From CAYMSA01 sp964392965 (GTDB taxonomy: Bacteria > Actinomycetota > Coriobacteriia > Anaerosomatales > Anaerosomataceae), in assembly GCA_964392965.1 (NCBI GenBank), contig CAYMSA010000003.1, positions 1 to 52,629 on the forward strand: a stretch of DNA of 52,629 bases, given 5' to 3'. The notes under the pieces are model-generated. The model searched no databases. It was not told the DNA's origin and saw only the letters and a program-made list of their open reading frames with translations. A program made the translations under genes and the position numbers. Below, piece after piece: positions 45,498-52,629 of this stretch. Every line of letters begins with the position of its first letter. The stretch's first letter is position 1.

Positions 45498-45527
45498 AGA
45501 GAAGCGTCCCAGCTGGGGCGCTTCTCT
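45498..45527 (+). terminator. Terminator between gyrA and the MFS gene
   Basis: AGAAGCGTCCC-type 13-base stem with one G-T pair and an AGCT loop. It lies 131 bases after gyrA and 22 before the next gene. No T-run follows. Confidence 0.6.
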
Positions 45528-45549
45528 CCCGTGTCGGAGGCGGTAAGAC

Positions 45550-46887
45550 GTGACGAGCGGCATCGATGACGACGAGACGCAAGGCCGGAGAGCCTCGCGC
45601 TCTCCGCGTCCGCAGGGAGGACTCGCGCAACGCGTCCGGCGGTACCGCGCTGCCTTCACGCACCTGAGCCCGAACGCCCGGCGCTATCTCTTGACTGTCG
45701 CACTGCAGAACGTCGGCTACGGCGTCATGGGCACCGTCTTCGCCATCCACGTGAAGATGAGTGGTTTCTCCGAGGCTGTCGTAGGTGACGCCGAGGCAGC
45801 GCTCGCGCTCTCGGCCGCAGTCGTCTGCCTCACGCTGCCCGTGCTCGTCAGCTCCGTCGGCTATCGAAAGCTGCTCATCGCGGCGGGGCTCCTCCTCGGG
45901 GCCGCCCGTCTCGGCCAGGCCTTCGTCCCCTCGGCATACGCTCTCATCGGCCTGGGACTCGTGTTCGGCCTCGGCGACGGCACGATGCAGACGTTGTCGT
46001 CGGCGTTCCTCTCCGAGAATGCCGGTCGCAGCTCGCACACGGCGCTCTTCACCGCCGACTTCGTGGTCCGCATCGGCGCGATGGTCGCCGGCGCGATTCT
46101 CGGCGGGGCTATGCCGATGCTGCTCGGTCAGGCGCTGGGGGAGGCGAGCGCCGTGCAGGTGACGATGGTCGCCGCCGCCCTCCTCATGATGACGAGCGGC
46201 TTCGCTGCGGCACGCATCGAGGAGACGAGCGTTCTCGGCGGGCGGTCTCTCGCTGCGCTCTCCCTGGCGCTCCGGGGCTTCCGCTCCTGGGGGCGGCTCG
46301 CCCGGCTCCTCGTACCGCAGGTCTTCGTGTCCTTGGGCGCCGGCCTGGTCATGCCGTTCGTCGCCCTCTACTTGCGTCACGAACTCGGTGCCAGCCTCGG
46401 TGCGGTGGGCGCCGTCCAGGCGGTGAGTTCGGCGGCCATCGCGGTGGGTGCTCTCGCCACGCCAGCGATCGCGCGTCGGGCGGGGCTCACCGGAGCGGTC
46501 GTGATGACCGAGCTCGCGTCCCTGCCGTTCTTGCTGCTCATACCGTTCCAGGATTCTCTACCGGTCGTCGCTGTGCTGTTCTGGCTGCGTGGTATGCTCA
46601 TGAACATGTCGCAACCCGTTTACAGTCAGCTCTCGATGCTCGGTCTGCCCTCAGTGGACAAGCCGTTTGTGGCGGGCTGGATCCACTTCGGCTGGAGTGT
46701 CGCCTGGTTCGCGGGGAGCGCTCTCGGCGGTCGGCTCATGGAGAGCTCCTACCGCACGCCGTATTTCTACACTGCGGCCCTCTATGCTCTGGGCGCCATC
46801 GCGACGTACCTGCTGTTGCGCAGGGTCGAATCGTCCGGCGGCGCCGTGGGTGTAGCGCCGCTGAAGACACCGGAAGGCCGTTCATGA
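45550..46887 (+). CDS. Major facilitator superfamily transporter
   Basis: A 445-residue transporter with about 12 membrane segments beginning near residue 48 (LLTVALQNVGYGVMG) after a disordered, basic N-terminus. The first half has a short loop with SSVGYRKLLIAAG where the family's motif A would lie, and the second half has ARRAGLTGAVV. Substrate cannot be told from sequence; efflux of small molecules is usual for this type. GTG 45550 has GGAGG ahead. Its end overlaps the HAD phosphatase gene by four bases (ATGA). Confidence 0.88.
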   Translation: MTSGIDDDETQGRRASRSPRPQGGLAQRVRRYRAAFTHLSPNARRYLLTVALQNVGYGVMGTVFAIHVKMSGFSEAVVGDAEAALALSAAVVCLTLPVLVSSVGYRKLLIAAGLLLGAARLGQAFVPSAYALIGLGLVFGLGDGTMQTLSSAFLSENAGRSSHTALFTADFVVRIGAMVAGAILGGAMPMLLGQALGEASAVQVTMVAAALLMMTSGFAAARIEETSVLGGRSLAALSLALRGFRSWGRLARLLVPQVFVSLGAGLVMPFVALYLRHELGASLGAVGAVQAVSSAAIAVGALATPAIARRAGLTGAVVMTELASLPFLLLIPFQDSLPVVAVLFWLRGMLMNMSQPVYSQLSMLGLPSVDKPFVAGWIHFGWSVAWFAGSALGGRLMESSYRTPYFYTAALYALGAIATYLLLRRVESSGGAVGVAPLKTPEGRS

Positions 46888-47576
46888 GCATTCGCACAAC
46901 GCCTGTCGTCGACGCCGTTCTCTTCGATCTCGATGGAACGATCGTCAACACGATTCCCCACATCCTCGCCTCGTTCCGCCATGCCACATGCGCGGTGTTC
47001 GGTGCACCGCTGCCCGACCACGAACTGCTCGAGCACGTCGGCATCCCGCTCGAGACACAGATGCGCCTGTTCACCGCCGAGGAGGAGCTCGCTCAGCGCC
47101 TGCTCGCCGAGTACCGGACCTTCAATCGCGCCACTCACGACGAGATGGCTCTGCTTTACCCCAACACCGTGCCCGTTCTCGACTGCATCGCAGCAGCGGG
47201 GCTTCCCATGGGTATCGTGACGTCGAAGAGCCGCATGATGGCCGAGCGGGCCCTCGGCCTGTTCGGTCTCGGGCACTACTTCCGCGCGGTGGTCGCTGCC
47301 GATGACACCCAGTACCACAAGCCCCATCCGGAGCCCGTGCTCCTCGGGGCCCGGCTGCTCGGCGTGGATCCCGCGCGGTGCGTCTACATCGGCGACAGTC
47401 CGATGGACATCGCCGCCGGCAAGGCAGCGGGCACGATGACCGTCGGGGCTTCATGGGGCGTGTCAGATCTGGAGCGGATCACCGCCGCCGAGCCGAACAC
47501 GGTGCTCACCGACATCGGCGACGTGCCAGATGTACTGGGTATCGCATGCATGACCGTCCTGGGGAGGATGCTGTGA
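46884..47576 (+). CDS. HAD-family phosphatase (PpaX/Gph-like)
   Basis: A 230-residue haloacid dehalogenase-type hydrolase. Motif I is FDLDGTIVNT with the nucleophile Asp, motif II is in GIVTSKS, the motif III lysine is in HKPHPEPV, and motif IV is YIGDSPMDI. A small helical cap lies between motifs I and II. The nearest named relatives are pyrophosphatase PpaX and phosphoglycolate phosphatase, but the substrate is uncertain. It overlaps both neighbours by four bases, so it is part of a five-gene operon with the transporter genes. Confidence 0.9.
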   Translation: MSIRTTPVVDAVLFDLDGTIVNTIPHILASFRHATCAVFGAPLPDHELLEHVGIPLETQMRLFTAEEELAQRLLAEYRTFNRATHDEMALLYPNTVPVLDCIAAAGLPMGIVTSKSRMMAERALGLFGLGHYFRAVVAADDTQYHKPHPEPVLLGARLLGVDPARCVYIGDSPMDIAAGKAAGTMTVGASWGVSDLERITAAEPNTVLTDIGDVPDVLGIACMTVLGRML

Positions 47577-49096
47577 CGAAGCGTAAGGTGATCGGGGCGA
47601 TAATCGTCCTCGTCGTGGTCGCTGCGGCGGCTGTGGCGCTGGCGATACAAGGCACATCGGCCACGGAGGTCCAGACTGCAACGGTGGCCAGAACCGATCT
47701 TGCCGTGACGGTCTCGGCGGCAGGTTCGGTAGGCGCGAACGATCGGGTGGACGTCTACCCGCCCACGACCGGGATTCTCGCGAGCGTCGAGGTGACGAGT
47801 GGCCAGGAAGTGAAGGCTGGCGATGTGCTGGCGGTGATGGAGACCGACGCCATCGAGGCGCAGGTGAGCCAGGCCGAGGCCGCCTATCGGGCCGCGCTCG
47901 CCCAGCGCGATGCGATCGCCAAGTCCAGGCCGGGGTCGGGTGACCTCAAGGCAGCGACAGCGGCCGTCGATGCGGCGTACAACGCCTACAAGATGGCCAA
48001 GGCCGCCTACGACGCCGCGGTCGCGGGCGTCGGCGTCCCCACGGAGAGCGACATCGCCGCCGCGCAGTCGCAGATCGCAGTAGCCCAGGCGACCGCCGAG
48101 GCTGCCAACACCGCCTACGAGGCGTACCTGAACGACGTCTACCTCTCGTCCGAGGAGACGCCCACCGCGCAGATGGAGACCACGCTTGCGGCGCTCCTGC
48201 TCGTGAGGAACCAGACGGCTGCCGATCTCGCCACGGCGCAGAAGGCGCTCGCGGCGCTCATGGCGATGCAGGACAACTCGGTGAACATCGCGCAGGCGAA
48301 GGCCGCCCGGGACCAGGCATACGCCGCATACCTTGCGGCGGTAGCGCAGAAGGACGCCCTGGGCCGGGCCGGTGACACCGGTGGTGCCCTTTCTTCGGCT
48401 GACGCTGCAGTGGAGGCCGCGGCGCAGGCCCTCGCGCTCGTGCAAGGCATCCTCGAAGACGCCACCATCAAGGCTCCCGCCGACGGGTACGTGCTCTTCG
48501 GCGCGAGTGCCGGAAGTCTCGCAGGTCTGACGGGTGCCGGCGGCACCGGCTCCGTCTCCATGGCGGCACCCACGGCGGGTTCGTCCGTCACGCCGGCGGC
48601 GCCGCTCTGCTCCATCGTATCGTTCGACACGATGGTGTTCACCGCGCAGGTCGACGAGGTCGACGTCGCCCGGCTCACCCCGGGCATGCCCGCCGTTGTG
48701 ACACTTGATGCCTTCGCCGACGGTGAGTTCGATACCGTCGTCGATGAGATCGGGCGGGAGTCAGAGCTCACGCTCACGGGCGGTACCGTCTATCCGGTCA
48801 CCTTCACGTTCGACACGCTCGGCGAGATGGTTCTCCTCGGCATGAACGGTTCGGTGGAGATCGAGGTGGAGAAGACGCCGGACGCCATCGCCATGCCCGT
48901 TGAAGCACTTCTCGAGCAGGAAGCGAAAGACTACGCGTTCGTCGTGCGAGACGGCCGCGCACAGCGTGTGGAGATCACCGTCGGACGCATGACCGACATG
49001 CTCGTGGAGGTCACCTCCGGTCTTGCCGAGGGCGACGAGGTCATCGTGAGTGGCGTGGCGGGGCTCGAAGACGGCACTCGCGTCTCCGCCAAGTGA
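47573..49096 (+). CDS. Membrane fusion (HlyD/MacA-like) protein of an ABC exporter
   Basis: A 507-residue adaptor. One N-terminal membrane segment at about 7-25 is followed by the first half of a lipoyl domain (ILASVEVTSGQEVKAGDVLAVME). A long Ala-rich coiled coil spans about 90-300, with the lipoyl return ATIKAPADGYVLFG after it. Beta-barrel parts follow, with VDEVDVARLTPGMPAVV. The coiled coil is unusually Ala- and Tyr-rich. In monoderms such MacA-like proteins reach into the wall. The start is GTG 47573 with GGGGAGG ahead, overlapping the phosphatase gene as GTGA. ATPase and permease genes follow. Confidence 0.9.
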   Translation: MTKRKVIGAIIVLVVVAAAAVALAIQGTSATEVQTATVARTDLAVTVSAAGSVGANDRVDVYPPTTGILASVEVTSGQEVKAGDVLAVMETDAIEAQVSQAEAAYRAALAQRDAIAKSRPGSGDLKAATAAVDAAYNAYKMAKAAYDAAVAGVGVPTESDIAAAQSQIAVAQATAEAANTAYEAYLNDVYLSSEETPTAQMETTLAALLLVRNQTAADLATAQKALAALMAMQDNSVNIAQAKAARDQAYAAYLAAVAQKDALGRAGDTGGALSSADAAVEAAAQALALVQGILEDATIKAPADGYVLFGASAGSLAGLTGAGGTGSVSMAAPTAGSSVTPAAPLCSIVSFDTMVFTAQVDEVDVARLTPGMPAVVTLDAFADGEFDTVVDEIGRESELTLTGGTVYPVTFTFDTLGEMVLLGMNGSVEIEVEKTPDAIAMPVEALLEQEAKDYAFVVRDGRAQRVEITVGRMTDMLVEVTSGLAEGDEVIVSGVAGLEDGTRVSAK

Positions 49097-49887
49097 CGCC
49101 GATGACCGCCACTGCAGACGAGGAGCGAGCGAACGCGCGCACCGTGCTCGAGGTGCGGGACGTCACCAAGAGTTACGTGCTCGAGCACATGGAGGTGCAT
49201 GCGCTCCGGGGAGTGAGCCTCGCCATCCATCAGGGTGAGATGGTCTCCATCATGGGCCCCTCCGGTTCTGGCAAGTCGACACTCATGCACATCGTCGGCC
49301 TGCTCGACCGTCCCACGTCCGGGCAGGTCATCCTCGAGGGCAACGACGTCAGCCGACTCTCGCCCAACGAGCTCGCGGCTCTGCGCAACGAGCACATCGG
49401 CTTCGTCTTCCAGGCGTTCAACCTGCTCGCGCGCACCTCGGCGTTGGCTAACGTCGAGCTTCCGCTCGTGTACGGCGGCGTGGGCGGCACCGAGCGGGAG
49501 CGTCGCGCGCGCGAGGCGCTCGAGCGCGTCGGCCTCGGCGACCGCCTGGGGCACTTCCCGAGCCAGCTCTCGGGAGGACAGCAGCAGCGCGTGGCCATCG
49601 CGCGTGCGCTCGTCAACACCCCGAGTATCGTGCTTGCCGATGAGCCCACCGGCAACCTCGACTCGCGCTCGGGCATTGAGGTCATGGCGGTCCTCCAGGA
49701 GCTACACGCGCAGGGCATCACGGTCGTGCTCGTGACCCACGACGAGAACGTCGCCTGCCACGCCGACCGCGTGGTGACGGTGCTCGACGGTCGCATCGTC
49801 GAGGACGCACCCGTGGCGTGCCGCATCAGCGCCGAGGAGCGCCTTGCGCGGCTCGAATCCGGGGAGGAGGGCCATGAACCTCGCTGA
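49093..49887 (+). CDS. ABC transporter ATP-binding protein (MacB/LolD type)
   Basis: A 264-residue ATPase with MGPSGSGKST (Walker A), the Q-loop in FVFQAFNLL, signature LSGGQQQR, Walker B IVLADEPTGNLD and the switch histidine in LVTHDENV. The PTGNLDS run is typical of the MacB/LolD/FtsE group. The start is GTG 49093, overlapping the adaptor stop as GTGA; ATG 49102 is also possible, as neither has a clear ribosome site. The permease gene begins inside its end. Confidence 0.95.
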   Translation: MTPMTATADEERANARTVLEVRDVTKSYVLEHMEVHALRGVSLAIHQGEMVSIMGPSGSGKSTLMHIVGLLDRPTSGQVILEGNDVSRLSPNELAALRNEHIGFVFQAFNLLARTSALANVELPLVYGGVGGTERERRAREALERVGLGDRLGHFPSQLSGGQQQRVAIARALVNTPSIVLADEPTGNLDSRSGIEVMAVLQELHAQGITVVLVTHDENVACHADRVVTVLDGRIVEDAPVACRISAEERLARLESGEEGHEPR

Positions 49888-51064
49888 GAGCATGCGCATC
49901 GCACTGCGCGCGATCACCGCCAATAAGGTCCGGAGTGCACTCACGATGCTCGGGGTCATCATCGGCGTGGCGGCCGTCATCCTGCTCGTGGGCATCGGAA
50001 CGGGCATGCAGGACGAGATCACCGGCTCGATCGAGGGGCTCGGCTCGAACCTCCTCTTCGTCGTGCCCGGCTCGTACGGCGATGACATGGAGTCACGTTC
50101 GGTCTCCTCGCGCAGCTTCACGATGAAAGACGCCGAGACGATCCGTAAGGGCATCGACGCCCCTGGCGTCGTGGTGCCCATCATCCAGACAGGCGCGACG
50201 GTGAAGGCGGGCAACAAGTCCGTGAACGCTTTCGTGGCGGCGGCGGACGAGAACGGTTCACAGGCGTTCACCGGCACGGTGGCCGACGGCCGGTTCTACC
50301 GCAGGAGTGAGGTGCAGGCCGAGTCTCGTGTGGTCGTCCTCGGGTCTCGAGTGGCGTCCACGCTTTTCCCCAACCAGGACCCTCTCGGCAAGACGGTCTC
50401 CATCAGCGGACAGCGTTTCACCGTCATCGGCCACTTCGAGTCCATGGGCGGGGGCATGTCCGGCGACCAGGACTCCCGCATCTACATGCCGATCACCACG
50501 GCGCAGAAGGTCCTCGGCATCGACGACCTCAGCATGATCATCGCCAAGGCGGAGCGCGCCGAGGACGTGGAGGTGCTGCAGAAAGAGATCGAACGGGCGC
50601 TCAAGCCGACGTGGGGGAGTGGCGTCACGGTTTTCTCCCAGGAGCAGACGCTCGGCGTGCTCTCGGACCTCATGGGGACGATCACCTATGTCCTGGCCGG
50701 TATCGCAGGTATCTCGCTGCTTGTGGGCGGCATCGGGATCATGAACATCATGCTCGTGAGCGTGAGCGAGCGAACGCGTGAGATAGGCATCCGCAAGGCC
50801 GTCGGCGCGCGTACGCACGACATCCTCTCGCAGTTCGTCATCGAGGCGGTGGCCCTTTCCGTGACCGGCGGCATCATCGGCGTCATCGTCGGATGGGGCG
50901 GCGCGCTGCTCATCAGCTCACTGACGCCGGTGCCGTCGCACGTTACGACCGGTGCGATCGCACTCTCGTTCTCCTTCGCCTTCGGCGTGGGTGTCTTCTT
51001 CGGCGTGTACCCCGCGTGGAAGGCGAGTCAGCTCGACCCCATCGTCGCGCTCAGGTACGAGTAG
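49874..51064 (+). CDS. ABC transporter permease (MacB/FtsX type)
   Basis: A 396-residue permease. The first membrane segment, MLGVIIGVAAVILLVGIG, is at about 25-43. A large outer domain of about 200 residues (MacB_PCD) follows, then three segments at about 275-395 with the FtsX-type VSERTREIGIRKAVGA between the second and third. This four-helix layout suits mechanotransmission rather than direct passage through the membrane. GGGGAGGAGGG lies just before ATG 49874, which overlaps the ATPase gene by 14 bases. With the adaptor it forms a MacAB-like system; substrates may be peptides or drugs. Confidence 0.94.
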   Translation: MNLAESMRIALRAITANKVRSALTMLGVIIGVAAVILLVGIGTGMQDEITGSIEGLGSNLLFVVPGSYGDDMESRSVSSRSFTMKDAETIRKGIDAPGVVVPIIQTGATVKAGNKSVNAFVAAADENGSQAFTGTVADGRFYRRSEVQAESRVVVLGSRVASTLFPNQDPLGKTVSISGQRFTVIGHFESMGGGMSGDQDSRIYMPITTAQKVLGIDDLSMIIAKAERAEDVEVLQKEIERALKPTWGSGVTVFSQEQTLGVLSDLMGTITYVLAGIAGISLLVGGIGIMNIMLVSVSERTREIGIRKAVGARTHDILSQFVIEAVALSVTGGIIGVIVGWGGALLISSLTPVPSHVTTGAIALSFSFAFGVGVFFGVYPAWKASQLDPIVALRYE

Positions 51065-51084
51065 GGAGCTCAGGCTCCCTACTC
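51059..51084. terminator. Bidirectional terminator sharing both stop codons
   Basis: GAGTAGGGAGC and its exact complement form an 11-base stem around a TCAG loop. The left arm contains the permease stop (51062-51064) and the right arm reaches the stop of the convergent gene (51083-51085). It can serve transcripts from both sides, although T-runs are lacking. Confidence 0.7.
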
Positions 51085-51583
51085 AGCTCTGGAAGTCCGA
51101 CGGCTCCACGTGGTCGAGGAAGTCGCGGAAGCGCTGGACCTCGGCCTCCTCGTCTTGCGTGTCCACCACGGCGATCTCGATTGCACTGGACTCGAAGACC
51201 TCTTCATCGACGAGTATCGGACAGTCGACGCGGACGGCTATCGCCACGCAGTCGGACGGACGTGCGTCAACGACAAGCTCGCCGGCTTCGGAGCCTAGCA
51301 CGAGGTTCGCGAAGAACGTGCTGTCCTCGACCTTCGTGATCTCGACGCGCTCAACAGAGCAGCCCGCGGTCGCGATCACGCTCAGGAGCAGGTCGTGTGT
51401 CATGGGCCGCGGGGGCTCGACACCCTGAAGCGCCATCAGGATGGATGTTGCCTCCGGCTGACCGATCCATATGGGCAGCGCGAGCACCGCTCCTGATTCG
51501 GCCGCGTCGGCGGCGACGAACAGAAGGACGGGCTGCTCGGCAACGGAGTCTATGCTCAGTCCGGCGAGTCGGACGACCTTCAT
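51083..51583 (-). CDS. Bifunctional nuclease family protein (BFN/DUF151)
   Basis: A 166-residue protein of the DUF151 group. The conserved core reads LPIWIGQPEATSILMALQG, then RPMTHDLLLSVI and later RPSDCVAIAVR, at about residues 36-125. Plant and archaeal or bacterial relatives have been reported to show RNase and DNase activity, but the cellular role in bacteria is unclear. The C-terminal 45 residues are acidic. ATG 51583 has AAGGGG ahead, which rules out the 36-codon longer frame. It is convergent with the exporter operon. Confidence 0.9.
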   Translation of the reverse strand: MKVVRLAGLSIDSVAEQPVLLFVAADAAESGAVLALPIWIGQPEATSILMALQGVEPPRPMTHDLLLSVIATAGCSVERVEITKVEDSTFFANLVLGSEAGELVVDARPSDCVAIAVRVDCPILVDEEVFESSAIEIAVVDTQDEEAEVQRFRDFLDHVEPSDFQS

Positions 51584-51761
51584 GATGCGCCCCTTCTCTC
51601 GAGTACACGTATCACCGTACCACGCGACACCGGGGATGTGGCATGTGAAACGTCGGCGTAGGCGGCTGAGGTCAGCGCACGGGTCGGGCAACGGGGGCCG
51701 CAGGGTATCGTGGCGGGCGAAGTCGCTCGCCCTCGACGCTCAGAATCACCGTGACAACACC

Positions 51762-51791
51762 TTGACGCTGCTTCCGGCGCTGGGCTATGGT
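51762..51791 (+). promoter_or_regulatory. Promoter of tRNA-Ile
   Basis: TTGACG and TATGGT with an 18-base spacer end 19 bases before the tRNA. Strength cannot be judged, but position and -35 fit are good. Confidence 0.5.
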
Positions 51792-51810
51792 ATCGTGGCT
51801 GTTCTGAGTC

Positions 51811-51887
51811 GGGCCCATAGCTCAGTCGGCTAGAGCGCACGGCTGATAACCGTGAGGTCGGTGGTTCGAGTCCACCTGGGCCCACCA
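51811..51887 (+). tRNA. tRNA-Ile (anticodon GAT)
   Basis: A complete 77-base tRNA. The acceptor stem is GGGCCCA/TGGGCCC, the D stem GCTC/GAGC, and the anticodon stem CACGG/CCGTG with loop CTGATAA, giving GAT, which reads ATC and ATT. The T arm is GGTGG-TTCGAGT-CCACC and the discriminator is A. CCA is encoded. Confidence 0.98.
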
Positions 51888-51900
51888 TCAGTGACGCGAC

Positions 51901-51938
51901 CGCCTCCTCGTGACCACGCCGAGGGGGCGTTTGTGTTT
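51901..51938 (+). terminator. Rho-independent terminator after tRNA-Ile
   Basis: CGCCTCCTCG pairs with CGAGGGGGCG (one G-T) across a short loop and is followed by TTTGTGTTT. It is 13 bases beyond the tRNA end and is the most classical terminator in the window. Confidence 0.8.
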
Positions 51939-52124
51939 CCCGGGCCTCTGGGAGCGGCGAGGTGCCCTCGGAACGACCAGGCGACCAACCTCGGTACGCC
52001 GAGGAATCGGAGCGTCCCTTCCCTCACCTTGAGCGCACGTGGCTCGCCTGACGCCGCCTCGGCCGACGTTGCGTCCTCGTCTTCCACGAGCATCGCCTCG
52101 GAGAACAGGTCCCTCTTGCCGAGG

Positions 52125-52629
52125 ATGAGCGTGGTGGTGACGACTGTGACTGAGCTTATCGATGTCCTGCATGGACGAAGCGACTTCTATCGGATGCTGT
52201 CGAGCTTCTACATCAAGCCGCTCACACAGGAGCAGATCGACAACCTCGCGGGGAAGGACTTCTCCCTCTTCGGCGCCGGTGACCAGCTGCTCACCGAGGG
52301 GTTCAACGACATCAGCCGGTACCTACGCAAGCGCAACACGGGCACGCGTCAGGAGCTCGCCATCGACTTCACCTCATGCTTCGAAGGCACGAAGGCCTAC
52401 CAGGGCCGCTCGGCGGTGCCGTACGAGTCGGTGTTCCGGAGCGAGACCGGCCTTCTCATGCAGGGACCGCGCAACGAGGTGTTCAACATCTACAAGAAGG
52501 CCGCGGTCAAGCTGCGGGAGGACCTCCATCTCCCGGACGATCACCTGGCCTTCGAGCTCGAGTTCATGGCGATCCTGAGTGACCGGACAGCCGAGGCTTT
52601 GCGGCAAGACGACACTGAAGCTGCGCTCG
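52125..52629 (+). CDS. TorD/DmsD-family molybdoenzyme chaperone (partial, runs off the window)
   Basis: The first 168 codons of a TorD-family protein. These cytoplasmic chaperones bind the twin-arginine leader of molybdopterin oxidoreductases and help load cofactor before export. The all-helical start reads GRSDFYRMLSSFYIKPL, then TRQELAIDFTSCF, AVPYESVFRSETGLLMQ and the hallmark LPDDHLAFELEFMAIL, which are family landmarks. ATG 52125 begins MSVVVTTVTELIDV; GTG 52131 with GAGG ahead and GTG 52146 are alternatives. No stop occurs before the window ends. Its enzyme gene, perhaps a DMSO or TMAO reductase-like one, should lie just downstream. Confidence 0.88.
   Translation, partial: MSVVVTTVTELIDVLHGRSDFYRMLSSFYIKPLTQEQIDNLAGKDFSLFGAGDQLLTEGFNDISRYLRKRNTGTRQELAIDFTSCFEGTKAYQGRSAVPYESVFRSETGLLMQGPRNEVFNIYKKAAVKLREDLHLPDDHLAFELEFMAILSDRTAEALRQDDTEAAL

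Noticed and set aside
44299..46380. 693-codon minus-strand frame opposite gyrA and the MFS gene
   Set aside because: Crosses two real genes, with a His/Asp/Arg-rich shadow product and no recognisable domain.
51830..52093. Minus-strand frame of 87 codons
   Set aside because: Overlaps tRNA-Ile and its terminator and has no ribosome site or family features.
1..52629. CRISPR arrays, insertion sequences, prophage or transposase genes
   Set aside because: No regularly spaced repeats, transposase motifs or integrase genes were seen; the window is core chromosome.

Overview
The window is a 52.6 kb piece of a high-GC bacterial chromosome centred on the replication origin. The order rpmH-rnpA-yidD-yidC-jag-rsmG-parA-parB on one side and dnaA-dnaN-recF-dciA-gyrB-gyrA on the other is the classic oriC neighbourhood. 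High GC, frequent GTG starts, PafB/PafC-like WYL proteins and a monoderm-style envelope gene set point to Actinomycetota. Hcp, a di-cluster ferredoxin and a TorD-type chaperone suggest anaerobic respiration, so a Coriobacteriia-like lineage is my best inference; no 16S gene is present to settle it. Positions 7819-7918 are 100 Ns, a scaffold gap that cuts one gene on each side.

Layout. 1-6.9 kb (minus): a partial DUF1461-like membrane protein, a membrane diguanylate cyclase, a degenerate M28-like membrane protein, XdhC, then hcp and its ferredoxin. 7.0-8.7 kb: a palindromic FNR-type site, a divergent Crp/Fnr regulator and, beyond the gap, a coiled-coil membrane protein. 9.0-21.2 kb: two overlapping WYL regulators, a DnaQ-DinG helicase/exonuclease fusion, a small anchored protein, an orphan histidine kinase, ddl with a membrane partner, an HtrA protease and rlmN. 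21.2-30.4 kb (minus): addA, addB, a YtxH-like protein, parB, parA and rsmG, with two perfect parS sites at the rsmG 5' end. 30.4-31.7 kb holds no gene I can support. 31.8-34.3 kb (minus): jag, yidC, yidD, rnpA, rpmH, with a consensus promoter before rpmH.

34.4-37.4 kb is a bipartite origin. About nine DnaA-box-like 9-mers lie between rpmH and an unusual ATPase-domain/winged-helix gene. A second set lies between dnaA and dnaN and ends in a box, a GCCC spacer and five DnaA-trio triplets. 37.4-45.4 kb (plus): dnaN, recF, dciA, gyrB, a small membrane protein and gyrA. 45.5-51.1 kb (plus): an MFS transporter, a HAD phosphatase and a MacB-like tripartite ABC exporter. 51.1-52.6 kb: a bifunctional-nuclease-family gene, tRNA-Ile(GAT) and the start of a TorD-family chaperone gene.

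Genes on both sides of the origin mostly point away from it. ParA, ParB and parS supply origin segregation. DnaA, DciA, DnaN, RecF and gyrase supply initiation, helicase loading, clamp, gap repair and supercoiling. AddAB, the DinG fusion and the WYL pair supply or control DNA repair.
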